A DNA stretch of 64,000 nt from Cryptomeria japonica. Lineage: Eukaryota > Streptophyta > Pinopsida > Cupressales > Cupressaceae. Numbering within the stretch: position 1 is the stretch's first letter; the number at the start of each line of letters is the position of its first letter. The position numbers were made by a program, and so were the translations under genes. Under the pieces are notes generated by a model. That model ran no database searches. It was given only the letters and a program-made list of their open reading frames with translations, and was not told where the DNA came from. Where the stretch lies: the NCBI RefSeq assembly GCF_030272615.1, contig NC_081414.1:660588438-660652437 (forward strand). Direction: 5' to 3'. Positions 55,853 to 64,000 of this stretch are shown piece by piece.

Positions 55853-56640
55853 ATGCATTTTTGGAAATCAGAGCACTAGACCGAACTGACTATCTGACCG
55901 GACGGAAGAAATGTTAGTAAGAAGAAAATGAAACAAAGGACGGTTAAAGATGAAGAAAACTTGCTTTTAGTAATGCACTTTGTAGGTGAGAACCTTTATT
56001 TTTATGTAGAAAAATGGATGCGTAGCATCATGGCATTGAAGGCCAGAGCTGAAATGCAACCCTTTTTGCAAAAGACAGACACATCACAGACAAACAACAA
56101 TCACAATCAAGAAAAGAAAAGGACCATGAGCCATCCCGGTCACTTTAAATCACTCAGTGACATCATCGAGCAACATAAGAACACTAGACCAAACTGACTA
56201 TCTGACCGGACGGAAGAAATGTTAGTAAGAAGAAAATGAAATAGAGGACAGTTAAAGATGAAGAAAACTTGCTTTTAGTAATGCACTTTGTAGGTGAGAA
56301 CTCAGTGAAATGCATTTTTGGAAATCAGAGCACTAGACCGAACTGACTATCTGACCGGACGGAAGAAATGTTAGTAAGAAGAAAATGAAACAGAGGACAG
56401 TTAAAGATGAAGAAAACTTGCTTTTAGTAATGCACTTTGTAGGTGAGAACCTTTATTTTTATGTAGCAAAATGGATGCGTAGCATCATGGCATTGAAGGC
56501 CAGAGCTGAAATGCAACCCTTTTTGCAAAAGACAGACACATCACAGACAAACAACAATCACAATCAAGAAAAGAAAAGGACCATGAGCCATCCCGGTCAC
56601 TTTAAATCACTCAGTGACATCATCAAGCAACATAAGAACA
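55853..56640 (+). repeat. Tandem duplication, two long copies and one partial
   Basis: About 330 bp at 55853-56182 is repeated at 56305-56640 with few changes, and the first 120 bp also occurs between them (56183-56304). The offset of the long copies is 457 bp. Each long copy has a matching open frame (55928 and 56385, MKQRTVKDEENLLLVMHFVG); I do not recognise it and it may be chance. Confidence 0.85.
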
Positions 56641-57090
56641 TGATCGAAGCCAAAGATAAATCAATAAAAAGATAAGATACACAAATTCAAGCCAATCAAA
56701 CAAACATCTTGATCTTCATTGTCAAAAGTTGAAAGTGCTAAGAGGACAATCATTCTGTCTGGTTTCAGGACATGCGGTACCCCGTCTAAGACAGGACACA
56801 GTTTGGTTTCAAGTATACCACACCCTATATAAGACCCATGATAGTATGCCAAGGATGAATTGATTTTGAGGTTGATTGATATGACAATGTTGATTAGTTT
56901 GAATGTCTGGTTTGATTGAAAAGTTCATCTGTTTAAGCGTGATTCCATTAAAGAACAGTGTATGATTGCGTGTGTCGTTGGAGGGATGCACAGTGATTTG
57001 TCTTAAGAGGATATTTATTGCAAAATGCTTGTTTTTGGATTTGGTTTTTGAAATGTTTTTGTTTGTTTTTGCAGGACTTTATATGATTTT
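56641..57090. other. no recognisable gene
   Basis: Mixed non-coding sequence between two repeat arrays. Nothing I can support. Confidence 0.4.
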
Positions 57091-57300
57091 TAGGGATTTT
57101 CTCAGGACATTTTCAATTTATTTTTTTAGAGATTTTTTTTCAGGACTTTATTTGATTTTTCTGAATTATTTCAAGACATTTTTCAATTTTTTTGATTTTT
57201 TCAGGACATTTTTCAATTTTTAAGAGATTTTTTCAGGACATTTTTCAATTTTTATGATTATGTCAGGACATTTTTCAATTTTTATGATTTTGCCCCCAGT
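57091..57300 (+). repeat. Tandem repeat, CAGGACATTTTTCAATTTTT units
   Basis: CAGGACATTTTTCAATTTTT occurs at about 57202, 57234 and 57265, with diverged copies at 57101, 57140 and 57172. Spacing about 30 bp. T-rich, non-coding. Confidence 0.85.
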
Positions 57301-57993
57301 GTCTAGCAAGGCAAGGAATATGACAGGTGAATAAATAGGCTTGCTGAAATGATGGTGGATAGGGGGAAGACAATGGCCTTTTATCATGGAGACAATACAG
57401 ATGCAATTTTCAAGGGTTATGGTGTGATGGGACAAAAGATTGGATATGACAATGTAAAGCAAGAACATGGCATGAGGGACATGTCAAGAGGTTTTTTTTG
57501 AAACCATGTTTAAATTTTGCGTCCTTATGTCAGATCAAGATCAAGGGACAGAAAGAGTGTATGGATAGTGATAAGATATGGATAGGATAAGCAAGACCAA
57601 GAATGGATAAGGGACATGGACCAAAGGTCGGGATTGGCTAAGGGATAGTGGTAGAAAGTTGCAATAAGCTAGGGAATATGGATGAAAAGTTATAATAAGC
57701 AAATGGATAAAGACCAAAAGCTATGATAGACTGAAAGCTGCAAACAAGATGCGTGATGCTCATGATGATCCTTAGCCTTGTCAAGATCAAAGGAGGAAAG
57801 GGAATCTGGACATGAGGGATAATAGGATATGAAGGGTAATGACAGGGGTTCGATAGGATAATGAAGGGCAATAGGATATGAAGGAGTATGACATGGGTTC
57901 GATAGGATAATGGAACAATGAAGGACAAAAGGATATGATAGGATAAAACCTACCCCCAAGTGTGGTGTGCAAGAAGTTCATAAATTACGCATG

Positions 57994-58060
57994 ATGCCTG
58001 TTAGCCAGGTTTTCATCACGGTACTTGCCCAAGGCGCCTGTTTGCCAGGTTTTCACCAGT
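57994..58060 (+). repeat. Doubled GCCTGTTTGCCAGG motif downstream of H2 PMD gene
   Basis: ATGCCTGTTAGCCAGGTTTTC at about 57994 and GCGCCTGTTTGCCAGGTTTT at about 58034, each followed by CA. Matches the pair in H1 at 34173 and 34239, and is likewise followed by a T-rich run. Confidence 0.6.
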
Positions 58061-58319
58061 GGACAAATTATTTGTGCTTTACTTTTTTCTTCTTTTTCAA
58101 TTTTATTTATTTTTTACTTTTTTTCTTTTTTTGCATTTTTTTTTGTATTTTTTGCTTTTTCAATAGAAGATGGACACATGATAGGGGGTGGAAGAAGGAC
58201 TCAAGCATCTTTTTGGTTGGATAGTAGCCTTAAAAAATTGGACCATGACCTTTAAAAGTATGCTCAAAGACGTTGGTAGGATGAGGACATGGAAAATGAG
58301 ATGAAACTAAGGCGAGGAT

Positions 58320-61157
58320 TTATGCAAAGGATTGGATCAAAGGGATGGAAGGATGGAAAATATGCATTGGATAATAGGTAGGGTGTTGGAAGAATTGGGC
58401 TTCAGTGGATGGAAATGAAGGCAAGATCGACATTGGCACACACCTTGAGAGGTGATGGACTGATGGAGGGAAGATGGATCTCAGATTGTGAGATTTGGAT
58501 GGAGGAATAGCTTGGGTTTTTGGGACATAAGGGCCCAAAATGGATGAAGAAGGTGGTGGAGGAACAAATTTGAGAGGTTTGGATGGAGGAATAACAACTT
58601 TGGATGCCAAGTTGGATGTTTCTTTAGGCTTTTGTGCTTCAAGAAGCTGCTTAGGGATCCACATGGTTTTTGATTTTTCATGCCTTTGTGATTCCTTGGA
58701 GTGCATTGCTTGCACAAGGGATTTAGGAACCCATATATATTTTGACTTTGCTGTATTTTGCTCAGTGGGCCTTTGTGGCCTTTTGGATATATTTTTTTTT
58801 TATAGATCAAATTTTTCTTTGTTTTGACATGTCGATTATATTGGACATGTTGATCCTTGAATACATGTGGATTGCTAGACTTATGACTTTTATACTTGGC
58901 ATCCAAATTGCTTGGAAGAGGGAATGAATATCGGTGTGGATGGGAATGATATAGAGGCCTGTGGGATGGATGGAAGGTTCTCCAAGATGTGTGCCTTTGC
59001 TGATGTTGCATAGGAGATGGAGGGATAAAGGGACCTAGAATGGATGGAAGTGATGATGGGGAAGGTGGACATTTGGATTTTGACTGTGAAGGGATACCAG
59101 CGCCTTGAGTGTGAGCTCTGTAGCCATGACCATTAGTATATTCTTTGATATGGAGGGGTTCTTGCTCATGAAGGTCTACTCCTTTGCCTTTATGAATATC
59201 TTGACTTGTAGGATACTCTTTTCTTTGGGAAGAAGACGCGAGTCCATTATGAGGTGGATATGATATGAGAGAAATAATGAGATCTTGAAGTGGAAGAACC
59301 CATTATGCATGTCGAGGGTTCATGAACATCTTGCACTAACATGTTAGAATCATGAAGGGGATTAGGATCATGAGGGGGACTAGGATTGTGTTGTGGACAT
59401 GGTTCAATGACAGGCTCTTCAAGAGATGTAATGGGAGAAATAATGGGATCATCAAAATAAATGAGACCTTGGAGTGGATATGCTAGATTAGGACATGGAG
59501 ATGGAGGAACAAGTGGATCTTGTGGAGGATCTGAAGGAATGATAGGGTCTTGTGTTGGAAATGAATTTGGAAGGATACTTTGATCTTGACAAGGAGGAAG
59601 ATCATTGGATTCCTCTGTAAAGGTGCTTTGCTCTTGACTTTTAATGGGATCATCGGAAAGGATGGAAGGGATATTTGGAATGTCAATGGGATTTGAAAGG
59701 ACATTTTTTTCATGAAATGGAAGGGGATCGTTTGGGATTGGATAGACTGGGATATCTTGATCTTGCTCAAGGAATGGAGTGTCAATAGGACTTTGGACAG
59801 GATGGACAAGAATAGGGGAATCATCGTGAGTGTCTGGGAAGATGGGGTCCTGGTCAACAATTGGATGGGATGATAAGGTTTTAGGATCTTGATCTTGATA
59901 TGTTTTAAGACACATTTCTTCATGCTCTAAATTATCCTCTTGACATGGGGTTAGACTTTGGACATGCATGGGGGATTTTGGTGAGGTATCAATGCTTTGG
60001 CATGAAGGGGATGCACTTTGAACATTTGTGATGGATTCTGACAAGGAATCAATGCTTGAACATGAGGAAGAGGGACTTCGAATGGGGTCCTCTAAAACAG
60101 GTAATGGCAATAAAGTGCATGGTGGCATTGGGTCTTGTATTTCTAAAACATGACAAGGATGTGCATCATGAATTGGATTATCTTGGCAATCAATTATGGA
60201 TAGCTCTTGGATAATTGCATCCTTGGGTGTATTGTTTGATGAGGACAATATGGAAGGTGTAGGGATAGATGCCACTGGAGAGTCAATTTGTTTATGGGGG
60301 GATGAGGCATTGCTAGACATAAGTGTATTATCTTGATCTTCTTCAAAGAACTCACTTGGTAGTTTCCTTAAGAGCATTGCAATAAAGCCACCTTTCTTTC
60401 GAGGTTTTGACATGGTTGTATCTGGAATTTGAACTTGTTTTTGGTTTGATGTCATGTTTTGATATTGGATTTGGTTCAATTGTTTTGACATGTTTGAAAC
60501 TTGGGTTGGTGTGTGCTACAACCTTTGTTTTTGAATGTTTGGTGATTGTTGTTGACATTGATATGTTGATTGAACTTGTTGATATCCCACCATTGGTTGA
60601 ACCATTTGTTGACATTGTATAGTTGGTTGGACATATTGTTGAAATTGGACCATTGGTTGTATTGGTTTTATATGTTGGACCATTGGTTTTGTCTGTTGGA
60701 AATGTTCGAGCTGTTGAACAATTGGTTGTGATGGTTGAAAATCTGATTGATAGTAAACACCTTCTTGTTCTTGATGTGAAGGCACATAATGTTGTTGTCT
60801 CTTTTCTTGAAATTGTTTCATCATCTCTATTTGTGAGAGGAGAGCTGGTATGTCTGATCGTTCGATAAGAAATCTTACATCAATTGGCTCAATATTTAGA
60901 TTTCGACCTGGAAATTTTTGAAACACTTTGGACATTTGTGATCTATTCTTCTCAATGTTTTTCACTCTTTGTTCCAAAATCTCTTGTTCTTGAGCCAGCT
61001 TCTCCTCTAGTTTTTGTATTTGGAGACTTGTTTCATCATAAAAAGTTTGATCAATGTTGCTTTGTTGTTGGGCTGGATATAATTGTGATTGCATTTTCGG
61101 TTGATATGTCAAACTTTGTTGCATCATTGGGGCTTGAAACCTTGTTTCAATAGACAT
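58320..61157 (-). pseudogene. J: unidentified Gln/Pro/Ser-rich reading frame
   Basis: From MSIETRFQAPMMQQ at 61157 one frame runs to 59247 with a single internal stop at 60516-60518. Residues about 40-85 are a coiled-coil-like Gln/Glu stretch, then FPGRNLNIEPIDVRFLIERS, then Gln/Pro-rich repeats (QPMVQ type). The next 400 codons are Pro, Ser and Asp rich. After 59247 the frame shifts: 58481-59011, then back to the first frame at 58320-58715. Near the C-terminus WVPKSLVQAM and WIPKQLLEAQ form an internal repeat. No zinc knuckle, protease or RT. Possibly a gag-like or accessory frame of an LTR element. Not recognised. Confidence 0.5.
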
Positions 61158-61318
61158 GTCACTATGCAAATGCAATATTTTTGGAATTTTTCAAGGATAA
61201 TGTATGATATGCAACTAAATGCAAACTAAATAGATGAAGATGCAATCTATGGCAAGAATGCAATCTATGTTTTTTGGTTGTGTAGTCACATAAATCTGTC
61301 CATTTTAATTAAATGAAT
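61158..61318 (-). other. J leader region
   Basis: Non-coding stretch between J's start and the left arm of the inverted repeat. Carries three short repeats around ATGCAATCTATG / ATGCAA (61194-61270). Confidence 0.4.
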
Positions 61319-62628
61319 ATTTCGTATTTATTTAATTAAAAATCCACTAGCCACCAATTAATTAAATTGATATTTAATTAATTCATCCCCAAACATTCTT
61401 CTATTAATTAAATAAATTATTCAATTTATTTTAATTAATTCATTAAATCCAATTCAAATCAATTAAATAAATAAAATCAATTTATTTAATTAAAATCCCC
61501 CTATTCCTCTTTTAAATAAATTAAATAAAACATTTATTTAAATCATTATCCCCACCCCACTTGCATTTTCCTACAAATGCAACTTGCACACATTTATTGA
61601 AATAAATGAATTTTTATTTTAAATAAAATCCTATTTTCCCTCACCCACCAAATCCACTTGCAAACCTAATCCCCTTCTAGATTCTTCTAACCCCTTCCTA
61701 ATTAGCCTAATCCATCCCCTAATTATTGTCACATTCCTAAGCAAAATGGAGTCACTTCTCAAAGACTCCAAAGTCTTTGAAAAGCATTTAATGCTTTGTG
61801 TGTTCAACAAATTAACCCCCAAAGTCTTTCAAGACCACTAATGGCTCTTACATAACCATTTATGGTTATTTCAATCTTGTCTCCCCAAACATTTATTGTT
61901 TTGACCATATTCATCCATTTCACATTTGCACAAGAGTTTATCTATTGGATAAAAGCTTTATTCTTTGAATAAAGAGTTTATTCATTCAACCAACCTTGAC
62001 TCAAAATCCCAAAGTCATGTCAGACATTTAATGCTTATTCCCTCTCCTATCAACCTATCTCACATTGACACTTGTCATCCTGGGATTCAGTTGAAAGCCC
62101 TCACATGGATTTGAAATCATTCAATCCTGACCCTTGTTGAGATTACTCAATCTCAACCATCCATTGCTCCATTTTTCCTATAAATAGAGCCCATTCCTTC
62201 ATAATCCAGATCCTGAAAACTTGCATGCATTTAGGCTATAGACATTTTTAGAGAATATTTTAGCATAATCAACTAATCATTTGTTATTTTGGTTAAAATA
62301 CATCATTTAGCATCAATAGCATAGTATTTAGCTTTTTATTTCACATTTAGAGCTATACTACAATCTCAATCCTCCATAAGCATCCATAGTGCAAAAAGCT
62401 GCTGAGAGCTACACTATTTTGGAACTTGGAGAGGAGAGGAACAAGGGAGAAGAAGCTAAAGCCATGCTAAGAGGCAGTTGGAGATGCCTCAAAATCTGTG
62501 TTTTATTTGTTAGATAAATTAGCATGTCTTTTGTGCCTCTTTTGGTATGCCTTCATAGCTTAGTTTTAGATTGACTAACACTAATGTTTTGTGTGTTTTG
62601 TGTTTTTTGATCATAGACTAAGCTTGTG
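61319..62628 (+). repeat. Inverted repeat, left arm: plus-oriented LTR
   Basis: About 1.31 kb that matches the reverse complement of 62696-64000, with scattered differences. It lacks the last part of the LTR (about 18-20 bases) that is present in the right copy, so it is truncated at its 3' end. It has a TATA box at 62179-62187 on the plus strand. Confidence 0.88.
62179..62187 (+). promoter_or_regulatory. TATA box in left-arm LTR
   Basis: TATAAATAG, a strong plant TATA consensus, pointing towards the repeat centre. Mirrored at 63131-63139. Confidence 0.6.
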
Positions 62629-62649
62629 AAGAAATGTTTTGTTTTTTAG

Positions 62650-62675
62650 GTGTTCGATTCACATCGGGTTCACCA
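62650..62675 (-). other. Primer-binding site, tRNA-Trp
   Basis: On the minus strand this begins TGGTGAACCCGATGTG. The plus strand reads like the 3' end of plant tRNA-Trp through the T loop (TTCGATTC) to CCA. It starts two bases from the LTR terminus TGATGCCC. It is not a tRNA gene, because the rest of a tRNA is missing. This primer is different from the tRNA-Met site of the copia elements here. Confidence 0.75.
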
Positions 62676-62677
62676 AA

Positions 62678-64000
62678 TGATGCCCTCCTAAATGGCACAA
62701 GGTTAGTTTAAGATCAAACAACACAAAACACACAAAACATTAGCGTTAGTCAATCTAAAACTAAAACAATATGAAGGCATTCCAAAAGAGACACAAAGAG
62801 ACATGCTAATATATCTAACAAGTAAAACAAAGATCATGAGACATCTCCAACTGCCTTTTAGCATGGCCTTAGCTTCTTCTCCCTTGTTCCTCTCCTCTCC
62901 AAGTTCCAAAATAGTGTAGCTCTCAGCAGCTTTTTGCACTATGGATGCTTATGGAGGATTGAGATTTGTAGTATAGCTCCAAATATGAAATAAAAAGCTA
63001 TTTTTATGCTAAAATGATATATTTTAACCAAAAAGACAAGATTTAGTTATGCTATGCTAAATGCTCTCTAAAATGTCTATAGTCTAAATGCTTACAAGTA
63101 TTCAGGATCTGGATTATGAAGGAATGGGCTCTATTTATAGGAAAAATGGAGCAATGGATGGTTGAGATTGAGTAATCTCAACAAGGGTCAGGATTGAATG
63201 GTTTCAAATCCATGTGAGGGCTTTCAACCCAATCCCAGGATGACAAGTGTCAATGTGAGATAGGTTGAGAGGAGAGGGAATAAACATTAAATGCCTGACA
63301 TGACTTTGGGATTTTGAGTCAAGGTTGGTTGAATGAATAAACTCTTTATTCAAAGAATAAAGCTTTTATCCAATAGATAAACTCTTGTGCAAATGTGAAA
63401 TGGATGAATATGGTCAAAACAATAAATGTTTAGGGAGACAAGATTGAAATAACCATAAATGGTTATGTAAGAGCCATTAGTGGTCTTGAAAGACTTTGGA
63501 GGGTTAATTTGTTGAACACACAAAGCATTAAATGCTTTTCAAAGACTTTGGAGTCTTTGAGAAGTGACTCCATTTTGCTTAGGAATGTGACAATAATTAG
63601 GGGATGGATTAGGCTAATTAGGAAGGGGTTAGAAGAATCTAGAAGGGGATTAGGTTTGCAAGTGGATTTGGTAGGTGAGGGAAAATAGGATTTTATTTAA
63701 AATAAAAATTCATTTATTTCAATAAATGTGTGCAAGTTGCATTTGTAGGAAAATACAAGTGGAGTGGGGATAATGATTTAAATAAATATTTTATTTAATT
63801 TATTTAAAAGAAGAATAGGGGGATTTTAATTAAATAAATTGATTTTATTTATTTAATTGATTTGAATTGGATTTAATGAATTAATTAAAATAAATTGAAT
63901 AATTTATTTAATTAATAGAAGAATGTTTGGGGATGAATTAATTAAATATCAATTTAATTAATTGGTGGCTAGTAGATTTTTAATCAAATAAATACGAAAT
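62678..64000 (-). repeat. Inverted repeat, right arm: minus-oriented 5' LTR, runs off the window
   Basis: Minus-oriented LTR whose internal end is TGATGCCCTCC at 62678, next to the tRNA-Trp primer site. It continues past the window. It is the likely 5' LTR of the element that contains J, with the left arm wedged between primer site and J. Confidence 0.75.
63131..63139 (-). promoter_or_regulatory. TATA box in right-arm LTR
   Basis: TATAAATAG on the minus strand, mirroring 62179-62187. Confidence 0.6.

Larger units (their letters stand above)
51271..58300 (+). mobile_element. PMD-bearing repeat unit H2, boundaries uncertain
   Basis: Second copy of the PMD unit. Shares with H1 the ACCATTTTTAGG block, the triple ATGCCCC motif, the two-exon PMD gene and the doubled downstream motif. 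No LTR pair, primer site or pol was found inside these limits. Confidence 0.5.

Noticed and set aside
57638-57981. Overlapping minus-strand Pro/Tyr/Ile-rich frames
   Set aside because: They come from a short degenerate repeat (GGATATGA / GGGTTCGATAGGATAATG words) read on the other strand. No family motif.
62650-62675. Possible tRNA-Trp gene
   Set aside because: Only the 3' 26 bases match. No D-arm, anticodon arm or 5' acceptor strand lies upstream, and it sits next to an LTR end. It is a primer-binding site.

Overview
This is repeat-dominated nuclear DNA from a large-genome seed plant, most likely a gymnosperm (conifer type). The evidence is layered LTR retrotransposons inserted into one another, an AT-rich base composition, plant-type retroelement signals (primer sites matching initiator tRNA-Met and tRNA-Trp), plant telobox motifs inside LTRs, and plant mobile domain (PMD) genes. 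I found no intact host housekeeping gene, no rRNA or tRNA gene and no CRISPR array. Nearly every gene-like stretch belongs to a mobile element, and most are broken by stops or frameshifts. The species is an inference.

Layout. 1-15794 is a three-level nest: copia element A (2195-8560, minus) sits in an LTR of copia element B (1829-15474, minus), which sits in a plus-oriented LTR (K, 693-15794). Both insertions have exact target-site duplications. 15795-28105 is an old minus-strand copia element C, split by element D (18040-25809, plus), which landed inside C's reverse transcriptase codons. 28106-34459 holds a decayed PMD gene in a repeat (H1). 34460-39611 is element E (minus). 39612-50864 is element F (minus), itself split by copia element I (42961-49759, minus). 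50865-51270 is an LTR stub. 51271-58300 is a second PMD unit (H2). 58320-64000 holds an unidentified Gln/Pro-rich reading frame (J) behind a 1.3-kb inverted repeat made of two facing LTRs.

How the parts relate. A, B, I and C carry Ty1/copia gag-protease-integrase-RT-RNase H. Their clustered polypurine tracts resemble the Sirevirus lineage. D, E and F have the same kind of LTR ends, and the same primer site (seen in D) and polypurine tract, but no pol at all. In its place they carry a second, roughly 1,100-codon reading frame (ORF2) that is recognisably conserved between the three copies. D and E also carry a conserved TATA-containing block just upstream of ORF2. This gag-plus-ORF2, pol-less family is the most interesting thing in the window. 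It looks like a non-autonomous retroelement dependent on A/B/I-type partners, with an ORF2 of unknown function.

The two PMD units share a two-exon gene plan, a TATA box at a similar distance from the start codon, a triple ATGCCCC motif upstream and a doubled motif downstream.

All homology statements come from reading the window against itself or from remembered family motifs. No database search was run.
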